A stretch of 64,000 bases of DNA from Mycolicibacterium frederiksbergense (GTDB lineage Bacteria; Actinomycetota; Actinomycetes; Mycobacteriales; Mycobacteriaceae), in contig NZ_JARXVE010000003.1 in assembly GCF_029893345.1 (NCBI RefSeq), forward strand, positions 840,570 to 904,569. The letters are read 5' to 3'. Positions 51,597 through 59,819 of the stretch are shown here, piece by piece. The notes beneath the pieces were generated by a model, which searched no databases, was not told where the DNA came from, and was given only the letters and a program-made list of their open reading frames with translations. The position numbers and the translations under genes are program-made. Within the stretch, counting starts at the first letter, position 1, and every line of letters starts with the position of its first letter.

Positions 51597-53078
51597 CTAT
51601 TGAAGCGTGGCGGTTCCATCGGTGTTGACCCTTACCTTTGCGCCGCCGATATCGTCACTGACCGTTGCTGCGACCTCCGACATATCGGTGACCACCGCGA
51701 GCGCACGCGCGTCGTCAGGGGTCCGCACGGCTAGGAATGCCTTCTCCGCGGCGCCGCTACGGGCGAAGGGTGTAGTCCACGCCTCTACGGTGCCGACCCC
51801 GGACCACTCCACGAGTGCGTTGCGCGTCGGCTCACGGTCCACCTCGGGTTGGGTATTCTCCCAACGGAATTCATGCGCCGGAGGCTCGGTGCCGTACACG
51901 CCGAAGCTGTGCTTTGTAAGATAACCGCCGTTGGCCGTGATGAATCCCCGCTGTCCGGGGTTGGCGACGAGCTGTTCGGCCATCGTGGCAATCGAGTGGG
52001 TGACATAGTTGTTCCAAGGGCCCCCCGCAAACGTGTGCCCGCCAGTGACGGTGAGCCGCCGGCCGGGGTCACCCACCGGGAGGCCCAGTTCGTTGGCGGC
52101 TACCTGGAGTGCCGATGGGAAGCACGAGTAAATGTCGACCAACTCCACGTCGTCGACGTCACACCCGGCCAACTCGAGTGCTCGCCGACCCGCGATCCTG
52201 ATGGCCGGCGACCGATGAAGCTCTGCCCGTTCGCCGATGACATACGTGTCATGCGCATCCGTTCCGGCGTACGGGAAAACCCATCGGTCTCTGGGAATCT
52301 GAAGCTGAGTTGCCTTCTCCGCCGAGGTAAGGATGAGGGCTGCACCCTGGTCAACCATGTTATTGGAATTCATCAGTTTCGTGTAGGGCCAACTGATCAT
52401 CCTGTTACCCGGGCTGGGCTCGTAGATCTGTCGGGCAGAGAGACGCTCGGGGCTCCAGGCATGCCGATTCGTCGCGGCCACCTCACTCAGCTGCGCCCAC
52501 AGTTCGCCGACGCGACGACGATGGTCGTTCGGCGTCTCACCTGCAGCGATCCGAAGTGCCTGCTCGAATATTGGGTACACATGAGCCGGTCGGTCGAGAC
52601 GGATCCGGTTCTCAGCAGGCCCTGCCATCGGGACCGCGCTGTCTGCACCCTCGGCCGTTGGCATCGACTTGTCCTGGATGGTCCAGTTGGGCCTAGTACC
52701 GCCAGCGCGTAATCGTGTTCGGCTGCGCCATGTTTCGGCCCCGGTGATCAAGACTACATCGGTGCGACACGCCCGGATATCCACGCAGGCCTGATTGACA
52801 AGCGATTGTGGCATGTTGCCGCCGATGCCCGTGTAACGGGTGTCGGCATTATCGGCCTTGATACGTTGGGCGACTGCAAGACCCGGGTCGCGGTAGCGCC
52901 ACGAGAGCACATTAACGACACGGACCGAATCCACGGCCTCGAGCACGCGAGATTCCGCCGCCGCTCTGGCGGCGGTCACCATGAGGTCTATCGGTTCCAC
53001 GTCCGCATTGACCTCAAGCTGGTTAATCTGGCCGTACCCGACGAGAACCGGGGTCCTGGGGGTGATCGACATCGGCAC
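51597..53078 (-). CDS. Thiolase-like acyl-CoA acyltransferase
   Basis: A 493-residue thiolase-fold enzyme. The nucleophile Cys98 is in SLVNQACVDI, a TGAETW motif follows, and the C-terminal catalytic His is in NGGYLTKHSFG; the second Cys loop (CxG near the end of the fold) is replaced. The last ~110 residues are an extra domain, as in the acetyl-CoA-acetyltransferase group of long actinobacterial thiolases, some of which act with a DUF35 partner. It cleaves or forms a beta-ketoacyl-CoA. The GTG start overlaps the ALDH-2 stop (TAGTG); ATG 53072 is the alternative. Confidence 0.82.
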   Translation of the reverse strand: MPMSITPRTPVLVGYGQINQLEVNADVEPIDLMVTAARAAAESRVLEAVDSVRVVNVLSWRYRDPGLAVAQRIKADNADTRYTGIGGNMPQSLVNQACVDIRACRTDVVLITGAETWRSRTRLRAGGTRPNWTIQDKSMPTAEGADSAVPMAGPAENRIRLDRPAHVYPIFEQALRIAAGETPNDHRRRVGELWAQLSEVAATNRHAWSPERLSARQIYEPSPGNRMISWPYTKLMNSNNMVDQGAALILTSAEKATQLQIPRDRWVFPYAGTDAHDTYVIGERAELHRSPAIRIAGRRALELAGCDVDDVELVDIYSCFPSALQVAANELGLPVGDPGRRLTVTGGHTFAGGPWNNYVTHSIATMAEQLVANPGQRGFITANGGYLTKHSFGVYGTEPPAHEFRWENTQPEVDREPTRNALVEWSGVGTVEAWTTPFARSGAAEKAFLAVRTPDDARALAVVTDMSEVAATVSDDIGGAKVRVNTDGTATLQ

Positions 53079-54502
53079 TAGTCCGTCGGCCTGAGGCAGT
53101 AGATCGATTTCAGGGTTTGATAGGCGGCAAGACCCTCGGGGCCGAGTTCGCGACCGATGCCGCTGGCCTTTACCCCGCCGAACGGTGCCTGGATGTCCAA
53201 CTGATATTCGTTAACCCCAATTGTCCCTGTCCGTACTGCCCGCGCGACGTTGATGGCCCGATCGGTGTCGGACGACCATACCGACCCACCGAGGCCGAAC
53301 TCACTGTCGTTGGCGAGGTCTACTGCCTCGGTATCAGTGTCGTACGCTATGACGGTCACCACCGGTCCAAAAATTTCCTCCTGCGCAATACGGGCAGAGT
53401 TCTCGACATTCGCGAATACCGTGGGTGAGACGAACCAACCTCGCGGTTGATCTTCGGGAATCGATCCTCCCACAACGAGTTTCGCCCCTTCAGACTCGCC
53501 GATGCGGACGTAATCCAACACTCGATCACGCTGACGCGAGCTCACCAGCGGCCCTACATCGGTGGATTCCTCCAGTGGGTCGCCGACCGAAAGACCTTCT
53601 GCCAGCGCAGCTACCGCGTCAACAACCTCGTCATACCGCGAGCGGGGCGCCAAGATTCGGGAGCTCAGGTGGCAAGTCTGGCCGTTATTGACAAACGACG
53701 CGTTCTTCAAACCACGCATCGTTACATCTAGATCGGCATCGTCGAGCACTATTGCCGCGGACTTACCCCCCAGTTCCAGCGTGACTGGACGCATGAGCTT
53801 GCCACACACTTCGCCGATCAGCCGACCCGCGACGGTGGAGCCGGTAAACGCCACCTTGTCAACACCCGGGTGCTGCACCAAGAATGCGCCAGCGGCCGCA
53901 CCACCCGGGGCGATATTCAAGACGCCCGGTGGCAGTCCCGCTTCGGCCGCCGCCTCCCCTAAAATTAAGGCGTCCAAAGCGGTTTCCGGTGCGGCCTTGA
54001 GCACCATCGTGCACCCGGCGGCGAGCGCGGGCGCGATTTTCATGACCGCCAAGGCCTGCGGATAGTTCCACGGAGTGATGGCTCCCACCACTCCAACCGG
54101 CTCCCGCCGGACGATGGTATGCCCGATCATGCTGGGCCTGATCTCCTCGACATCGGAGTCGGCGGCCATCTCGGCGTAGTAATGCAATAGGGCAGCAGGG
54201 AAAGAACCGTTTACGCCACGGGATAACGCTATGGGCATCCCATTCTCGCGGGTACATAATTCACTGGTACTCGCAGTCCGTTCCTTCAGCGCAGCTGCAA
54301 ACCGGTTCAAAACGTCTGCGCGCTCGTCAGGAGAGGCCGACCGCCAGCCATCCAGCGCGGTCCGCGCAGCGGTGACCGCATCATCAAGCTCGGATTCCGT
54401 TGCAGACGAGCCCTGTCCAAGCAGATGCCCAGTCGCGGCCTCGACCACCGGTTCGACCTTGTCGGCAGCCCTGAATTGCCCGTCAATAAATAGCCTTGTC
54501 AT
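53078..54502 (-). CDS. NAD(P)-dependent aldehyde dehydrogenase 2
   Basis: A 474-residue ALDH with Cys277 (NNGQTCHLSSR), Glu243 (LELGGKSA) and cofactor motif PWNYPQALAVMKIAPALAAG. It is distinct from ALDH 1 (about a third identical by eye), so a different aldehyde is likely. Its ATG overlaps the CaiB stop (ATGA) and its stop overlaps the thiolase start, putting CaiB-CaiB, ALDH and thiolase in one tightly coupled operon. The aldehyde could be oxidised, charged with CoA by the transferase, then cleaved by the thiolase. Confidence 0.9.
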   Translation of the reverse strand: MTRLFIDGQFRAADKVEPVVEAATGHLLGQGSSATESELDDAVTAARTALDGWRSASPDERADVLNRFAAALKERTASTSELCTRENGMPIALSRGVNGSFPAALLHYYAEMAADSDVEEIRPSMIGHTIVRREPVGVVGAITPWNYPQALAVMKIAPALAAGCTMVLKAAPETALDALILGEAAAEAGLPPGVLNIAPGGAAAGAFLVQHPGVDKVAFTGSTVAGRLIGEVCGKLMRPVTLELGGKSAAIVLDDADLDVTMRGLKNASFVNNGQTCHLSSRILAPRSRYDEVVDAVAALAEGLSVGDPLEESTDVGPLVSSRQRDRVLDYVRIGESEGAKLVVGGSIPEDQPRGWFVSPTVFANVENSARIAQEEIFGPVVTVIAYDTDTEAVDLANDSEFGLGGSVWSSDTDRAINVARAVRTGTIGVNEYQLDIQAPFGGVKASGIGRELGPEGLAAYQTLKSIYCLRPTD

Positions 54503-56859
54503 AGCGACCTTCCTTGATGAGTGAACATGACGCCCTCGGCGATCAGCCGGTCGATCTCATCGGCATCCAACCTCAGGACCTTGTGGCAGATCTCGTGTGT
54601 GTGCTCGCCCGGCATCGGCGCAGGCCGAAGCTCGGCAGGAGGGATTGCAGTGTTCGGCGCGAAACCCGTCTCAGTGGGTATCGGTGTGTCGAAGAGCGGA
54701 TGCACCATATCGGTGAACAGATTTCGGAACGCGATCTGCGGATCTGTCAACACGTCGTCGACCCGCAACATTGGAGCTGCGGACATCCCGACACGTTGCA
54801 ACAGATTGGCGACCTCATTCTTGTCGATACCCGCTGTCCATTTCGCCACCGTGTCGATGAGTTCGGACCGCTCCTGGGGCAGCGAACGACGTCCCATGAC
54901 CGTGGCAAGAGCTGTGCGGTCAAGGTCGGACTGCACAGAGATCACGCACCACTCGTCGTCACCGCGGCATGGATACACGGCATGTACTGCAGTCTCGTCA
55001 GCAACTTCCAGTTGCGCGCACCGGGCGGCCTCGACGACATATTCGGCAGCAAGATGGTTCAATGCAACCTCCGCCTGTGAAATGTGCACATGCGCCCCGA
55101 TACCCGTTCGGTCGCGATTGACAATCGCCGCCAGTGCAGCAATAGCGGTGATCCTTGCCACGACGTGGTCAGGGAAGACCGTCGTGGCATCGTAGAAGGT
55201 GTCGTGTCCGCTGTGCTCAGATGTCCACATTCGGGTGATGCCAGTGGCCGCACGTACCAGCGGCCCATACCCCATACGGGTACTCCACGGACCAGTTGCG
55301 CCAAAGGCACTGCTCTCGGCAAGGACAATGCGAGGATTGAGGTTTCGCAATGTCTCGTAAGAAAACCCCAGCGAAGCAAGTGTTCCCGGTTTGAAGTTGG
55401 CGAACACCGCGTCCGCTTCAGCGACCAGTCGCGAGAACAGATCAGCACCCGAAGGATGTCGCAGGTCCAGGCCAATACTGCGCTGATTCCTATGCGTCAC
55501 CGCCCATGATCTGCTCATCACCTCGCCGGGCATCGCTTGCCGGAGCCCATCGGGATAGTCGGCGCTCTCGACTTTGATCACCTCGGCACCGAGGTCGGCG
55601 AACAACCGACCTAGTTCCCCGCCCGCGACGATGACGCCCAGATCGATGATCCGCATACCGTCGAAGGGGCGGAAGAGCCCAACAGCGTTGGTGTCGGCCG
55701 CGGCTGGCGAAGCAGATCGCTCTGTCAGCCAAGCAGTTTCGTCAACGCCCGGCGACGGCGCCGAACGTACATAGCCCGCCCGCCGGCCATCGATCAAAAA
55801 GGGTCCGGCTGGTATAGCCAGGGTGCCGCCTGCCGTAATTTCCGCATCGATCAGCGCACCGGTCGACCGAAAGTGTTCGGTCGACAATGCCTCTGCGGGT
55901 GTGAGCACGGCGGCGAGCGGCACACCCCGCTGTTGGCCCTCTGCGACCAGATCATCCATGGTTTCCGGCGCGAAAATCTCCGCGATCGCGGCGTTCAGTT
56001 CCCGCGAGACGGTGTAACGGGCCGCGACGCTCTCAAATCGAGGGTCGGCAAATTGGTCGGGTTCACCTAACCAAGCTCGCATCCCCCGCCATTGGCGCGG
56101 CGATAGAACGGAGATCCGGACGTACCCGTCCTTACACGGAAAGATGGGGTAGATCTGTTGGTTTCGCGGCCTGCCTCGCCACGAATTGAGGTTACGCTGC
56201 TGTCCACTGGCTGCTTGGCCCTGTGCCCCGAACGGCGGGTCAAAGCATTGCAGTATCGCCTCGAGTCGCGAGAGGTCGATGTAATCGCCTTTGCCGCAAC
56301 GCAACCGCCGATAGTAGGCCGCCAGCACGGCCCAAGTCGCCTGTACTACGGCCGTCGCCGACGCAACACCGCCAGGTGGCAACACTGGAGTGCCTGATGC
56401 CGGGCCGGTCCGCGACAGCGCGGTAGACAACCCGCACAACACTGCGTCGCTGGCCCGCCACGTCGCGTAGGGGCCAGTCGAGCCGAAATCAGTGACCGAC
56501 AGGGCGACCAAGTGATCGAAGCGCTGGGCCAGCACCTCGAACGATGTCCCAAATGCGTTGGCGCCACCAGGAATTCCTCCGTCGACGATGATGTCGGCTG
56601 TGCCGGCAAATTCAACCAACCGTTTGCGGTCAGCGACGCTCTCTGGGTCCAACACCGCACTGCGCTTGTTCGCATTGTTAATCGCAAATGGGATGCTGGT
56701 GCCTTCGACCATGGGCATCTGCAAACGTGCCGGACTGCCACCGGGTGGTTCGATCTTCAAGACATCGGCGCCCAAGTCAGCCAAGAGCCTAGTCACGCCG
56801 TCAGACTCGCCGCCTCCAAAATCCAGCACGCGAACGCCAGCCAGTGGTGCGGAGCTCAT
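54499..56859 (-). CDS. Double-domain CaiB/BaiF (family III) CoA-transferase
   Basis: A 786-residue protein with two tandem family III CoA-transferase domains: residues ~1-385 (PLAGVRVLDFGGG...DLGADVLKIEPPGG) and ~400-786 (GMRIIDLGVIVAGGELGRLF...DLGAEVIKVESADY). Normally two such chains interlock as a ring dimer; here both are on one polypeptide. Domain 1 keeps the region with Asp after GPYATWRASDAV. In domain 2 the position reads RMGYGPLVRAATG, without Asp, so only one site may be catalytic. It moves CoA between two carboxylic acids. ATG 56859 overlaps a small upstream ORF. Confidence 0.85.
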   Translation of the reverse strand: MSSAPLAGVRVLDFGGGESDGVTRLLADLGADVLKIEPPGGSPARLQMPMVEGTSIPFAINNANKRSAVLDPESVADRKRLVEFAGTADIIVDGGIPGGANAFGTSFEVLAQRFDHLVALSVTDFGSTGPYATWRASDAVLCGLSTALSRTGPASGTPVLPPGGVASATAVVQATWAVLAAYYRRLRCGKGDYIDLSRLEAILQCFDPPFGAQGQAASGQQRNLNSWRGRPRNQQIYPIFPCKDGYVRISVLSPRQWRGMRAWLGEPDQFADPRFESVAARYTVSRELNAAIAEIFAPETMDDLVAEGQQRGVPLAAVLTPAEALSTEHFRSTGALIDAEITAGGTLAIPAGPFLIDGRRAGYVRSAPSPGVDETAWLTERSASPAAADTNAVGLFRPFDGMRIIDLGVIVAGGELGRLFADLGAEVIKVESADYPDGLRQAMPGEVMSRSWAVTHRNQRSIGLDLRHPSGADLFSRLVAEADAVFANFKPGTLASLGFSYETLRNLNPRIVLAESSAFGATGPWSTRMGYGPLVRAATGITRMWTSEHSGHDTFYDATTVFPDHVVARITAIAALAAIVNRDRTGIGAHVHISQAEVALNHLAAEYVVEAARCAQLEVADETAVHAVYPCRGDDEWCVISVQSDLDRTALATVMGRRSLPQERSELIDTVAKWTAGIDKNEVANLLQRVGMSAAPMLRVDDVLTDPQIAFRNLFTDMVHPLFDTPIPTETGFAPNTAIPPAELRPAPMPGEHTHEICHKVLRLDADEIDRLIAEGVMFTHQGRSL

Positions 56860-56918
56860 TGGTTGCCCATATCTGTAGCTATCGCCTGACGACCAGCAGT
56901 CATCGAATTGAGGGGCAT
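56856..56918 (-). CDS. Leader ORF translationally coupled to the CoA-transferase
   Basis: A 20-codon frame (MPLNSMTAGRQAIATDMGNQ) with ATG 56918 preceded by AAGGGAAGG. Its TGA overlaps the CoA-transferase ATG (ATGA). The transferase itself has no good ribosome site of its own, so ribosomes probably arrive through this leader. It has no repeated codons that would suggest attenuation. Only in silico; the peptide itself may have no function. Confidence 0.5.
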   Translation of the reverse strand: MPLNSMTAGRQAIATDMGNQ

Positions 56919-56951
56919 CAAGACCTTCCCTTCGGTAGAGTCGACTATAAG

Positions 56952-56967
56952 TTATAGCGACATATAA
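56952..56967. promoter_or_regulatory. Operator C: TTATAGCGACATATAA
   Basis: Third copy of the 16-bp motif, in an AT-rich stretch 34 bases upstream of the leader ORF of the CoA-transferase operon. One arm mismatch against the perfect 50749 copy. Confidence 0.65.
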
Positions 56968-56968
56968 T

Positions 56969-57136
56969 CTATTCGGCAAGGGCGGCCGGAAGGGGCGAAC
57001 ATTCCACGCATGCATTGGCCCAAACTTGCTGGCCTAGTTGACTTAGGAGCTCATCGGGCGACGAAACAAGTGCCCGAAGTTCCTTACGTACTCGGTCGAC
57101 GAGTGCCGATGGGTCTGCTGCACGATCAGGTGACAG
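56969..57136 (-). pseudogene. C-terminal coding fragment of an unrecognised gene
   Basis: The frame reads DPSALVDRVRKELRALVSSP, then DELLSQLGQQVWANACVECS and PLPAALAE before TAG at 56969-56971. It has a helical, charged composition typical of real protein. It is cut off upstream by the transposase fragment. No family is named. Confidence 0.4.
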
Positions 57137-57142
57137 TTTCGA

Positions 57143-57640
57143 TCACGCGGCCTGACTGGCTGATGTGGTCATGATGGCTTCATATTCGATCGGGGTCAAC
57201 CGTCCGAGGCCGGTCTGGCGTCGGCGACGATGGTAGGTGCGTTCGATCCAGGTGGCAATTGCGATACGCAGTTTTTCTCGGGTGTCCCAGCGGCGCCGGT
57301 CTAGAACGTTCTTCTGCAACAGACTGAAGAAGCTCTCCATGGCCGCGTTGTCGCCGGCCGCCCCAACGCGGCCCATCGATCCGACCATCCCGTGACGACC
57401 CAGTGCACGCACGAATGTCCGTGACCTGAACTGAGATCCGCGATCAGAGTGCAGGATGCAACCGTCGACCTCAACGCGGCGTGCCACCGCGCTACTGAGC
57501 GCAGCGGTGGCCAACCGGGACTTCATCCGAGAGTCGATCGAATAGCCGACGATGCGATTGGAGAACACCTCCTTGATCGCACACAGAAAACGATCTTGAT
57601 CAGATCTTGTCTCGATACGGGCAGTGATCACATCCTGTCT
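57143..57640 (-). pseudogene. IS3-family transposase fragment (integrase core)
   Basis: About 162 residues: FLCAIKEVFSNRIVGYSIDS, then HSDRGSQFRS (second Asp), AAMESFFSLLQKNVL (catalytic Glu) and GRLTPIEYEAIM near the C-terminus. It resembles the IS3 group of mycobacteria (RVGAAGDNAAMESF). The N-terminal half and the first Asp segment (WTSDITYL) are missing, replaced by unrelated residues (ITARIETRSDQDR), and no orfA lies upstream. No ends could be identified. Confidence 0.8.
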
Positions 57641-57697
57641 CAGGTTTGGCTTTTTTGTTAGCCGCCCAACGCGCTTGGCTTGACGCCAATGTGTTGC

Positions 57698-58837
57698 TCA
57701 CCTCTGGATTACCACTCGATCACGGCCTTCCCGCTTAGCCCGGTACAACGCTTCATCGGCGGCGGACATCAGCTGCGCGAGCGAGAGGGCAGTGGTTTCG
57801 CTCGTGACCGCCACTCCGATCGACGCGGTCACGGCAATCTCGTCGCCACCGGTCAACAGGCGCTGTGCTGCGATGGCGGTGCGAATATCTTCGGCTCGGT
57901 CGTCGATGTGATCCTCATCGTCAACCTTGAGTAACAGGCAGAACTCTTCGCCGCCGTAGCGACATACCAGTTCTCCGGGACCCATCAGTCCTCGCAGCGT
58001 CATCGCGGACTCCCGTAGCACCTGGTCGCCTACGTCGTGACCATAGGAGTCGTTGATGTTTTTGAAACGGTCGATATCGATGACCGCGACGGCGCCGGAG
58101 GTTAACTTCGCTTGCGCCACCGCCTGTTCGAATCCGCGCCGATTGAGTACATCGGTTAACGGGTCGAGCGCGACGGCTTCGTGCAGACGATTCTCGAGTC
58201 TCTCCTGATTCATCAGGATCAGTCCGACGCCCCAGCCGAGCAGAGCGAGGCCCTGTACGAAGACCCCGAGTTCCTGGGCGGCTCCTGCGTGCAGGAATTC
58301 GGCGTCGGCTGCAAGTTGGCCTGCCATGATGGCTCGAGCGACGTTCGATCCAGCCGCCACTGCGACGGCGATGAGCACTATGAGCCTCGCCCGGAGTCGC
58401 TCGGCTTTCTGGTCCCGGACAACCAGCGCGATCAGCACCAGCAAGCAGAGCAGTAGAAATGTATTGACCACCATGACGCGCGTGCCGAGATTCCCACTCA
58501 CGCTCGGCACCCACATGAAAAGTGTGAAGACGGTGCATGCGGGCAATGCGGCCAAACACCAGCGCGGTTTCTTGCCTGCAAACTGCTGCATGCCGACCAA
58601 CAGCAGTGCCCAGCTAAAGATCAGCAGTGAGTTGGCGACAGGAATGGACGCCCAATCCGGGACGATGTCACGCACCGCGACTAGTAGCCAAGCCGCCGCG
58701 GCGAGAAAGTTCGACGCGCTCCACGTCACCAAGGCCGGCGAGGCGCTATTACGGGTGCCCCATCTCATCAGAACGCAGAGAAGCAGGTGCACTGCGGCGA
58801 TGAACAGCATGACCGTGCGCATGTCGATGATCGCCAC
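57698..58837 (-). CDS. Membrane-bound diguanylate cyclase (GGDEF)
   Basis: A 379-residue protein: about six membrane helices in residues 1-210, then a GGDEF domain (about 222-379). The active-site loop is RYGGEEF (293-299), the active GGEEF form. The upstream RxxD inhibitory site is absent (GPGELVC occupies the place), so product inhibition through that site is unlikely. DIDRFKNINDSYGHDVGDQV contains the metal Asp and substrate Asn. It makes cyclic-di-GMP from GTP in response to an unknown membrane-sensed signal. It stands alone. Confidence 0.92.
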   Translation of the reverse strand: MAIIDMRTVMLFIAAVHLLLCVLMRWGTRNSASPALVTWSASNFLAAAAWLLVAVRDIVPDWASIPVANSLLIFSWALLLVGMQQFAGKKPRWCLAALPACTVFTLFMWVPSVSGNLGTRVMVVNTFLLLCLLVLIALVVRDQKAERLRARLIVLIAVAVAAGSNVARAIMAGQLAADAEFLHAGAAQELGVFVQGLALLGWGVGLILMNQERLENRLHEAVALDPLTDVLNRRGFEQAVAQAKLTSGAVAVIDIDRFKNINDSYGHDVGDQVLRESAMTLRGLMGPGELVCRYGGEEFCLLLKVDDEDHIDDRAEDIRTAIAAQRLLTGGDEIAVTASIGVAVTSETTALSLAQLMSAADEALYRAKREGRDRVVIQR

Positions 58838-59041
58838 CGTGCTCCCCGAAGTTAGCTATCCCAGAGGGGGACCATGGTGCCACGTGGGAATCGCCTTCGC
58901 TGTCTCTCTTCTAAAGAAACGAGACACGCGTCCGAGTCGCTATCTTCCAGCCGCGACGTCCCAGGTCGTGGTGTCCCATTTCTTGTCTCACACCGCGTGG
59001 CTCACATCCTCGCTGCCGGTGGACAATGAGACAGTCGCCGG
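58838..59041. other. Intergenic stretch upstream of the resolvase scar
   Basis: About 200 bases; nothing recognised. Presumably contains the promoter of the diguanylate cyclase gene. Confidence 0.4.
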
Positions 59042-59125
59042 TATGACGGCACCGCCGCAGGCGTCGACGCCGATCGGGTCTTCATCGACAAGCTCTCCGG
59101 CGCGGCACGCACCGAGCGGCCTGAG
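59042..59125 (+). pseudogene. Serine-recombinase (resolvase) fragment
   Basis: A plus-strand frame, AAGVDADRVFIDKLSGAART followed by ERPE, matches the middle of the resolvase N-terminal domain (usual form ...DRIFTDKVSGAKADRPEL). Nothing before or after it is resolvase-like, so it is a small scar of a transposon. Confidence 0.6.
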
Positions 59126-59669
59126 GTGCCGGTGGCACATTCTTTGGCGGTTCCCCGCGCAGGGCGAGATCGAATTCAACATCGAGGCCGGCGCGTTCGT
59201 CGATCTCGCCTCGGTGCACCGAGGCGTATACGAGCGCCAGGGCTTGTGAGCGCAGCAGGGTGGGAGCGGTCAGGCTGTGCTGCGGCGGGATGGTCGCTCT
59301 ATCGGTGGCGAGTTTGATGGCTACCGGTGCATCGATGACGAATATGCTCATCCCGCTGCCTTCGGATGGTCCGCCGATGTTCTGTCGGCCGACGTGGAGT
59401 CGTACCCGTACGTGATCGCCGTCGTCGATCGCTTCGGGGCGGCGTAGGGCGATTTTCAGCGGCACCAGGTACACGCCGTCTTTGGGGATCAGTGATGTGG
59501 TCACCTCGGTGGCGCCGATGCGCACCTGCGCAGGAATGACACCCCAGCCGTAGGTCAGCTCGCCGTGGTGAGCGTGCAGGTAGTCGTCGACATGGGTGGG
59601 CGTGGCGACGAAGAAATATGGTGCAGGGCCACGCCATTGGAATACCTCGGACTCAAACTCCCAGTCCAC
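59082..59669 (-). CDS. DUF1905 protein fused in frame to a truncated PIN (VapC-like) toxin domain
   Basis: A 195-codon frame. Residues 1-~95 are a DUF1905 beta-barrel (FESEVFQWRGPAPYFFVATP, ELTYGWGVIPAQVRIGATEV, TTSLIPKDGVYLVPLKIALR), normally a complete ~95-residue protein. From residue ~108 a PIN domain begins as its own protein would: MSIFVIDAPVAIKLATDRAT, then SLTAPTLLRSQALALVYASV. It stops after ~50 residues, where the resolvase scar begins, so the catalytic second half is lost. The GTG start is at 59669. The fusion arises from absence of a stop between the two; whether the PIN tail is tolerated is unknown. Confidence 0.65.
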   Translation of the reverse strand: MDWEFESEVFQWRGPAPYFFVATPTHVDDYLHAHHGELTYGWGVIPAQVRIGATEVTTSLIPKDGVYLVPLKIALRRPEAIDDGDHVRVRLHVGRQNIGGPSEGSGMSIFVIDAPVAIKLATDRATIPPQHSLTAPTLLRSQALALVYASVHRGEIDERAGLDVEFDLALRGEPPKNVPPAPQAARCVPRRRACR

Positions 59670-59819
59670 GGCTCCACGTTAAGGCCGACGGACTTGCAGT
59701 GCGCGCGAAATCGACGGGCCGTCGTGACGGGGCAGTCGAACACCCCGCTGCAGAAATCCGCATGCTGTTTGCTTTCGGTCGCCGGTAGTATCACCCGCGT
59801 CGCGGGGGGCGAAAATGGG

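Noticed and set aside
59565..59819. Upstream extension of the ABC transporter frame
   Set aside because: It overlaps the DUF1905 gene antisense and contains no family resemblance before residue ~100.
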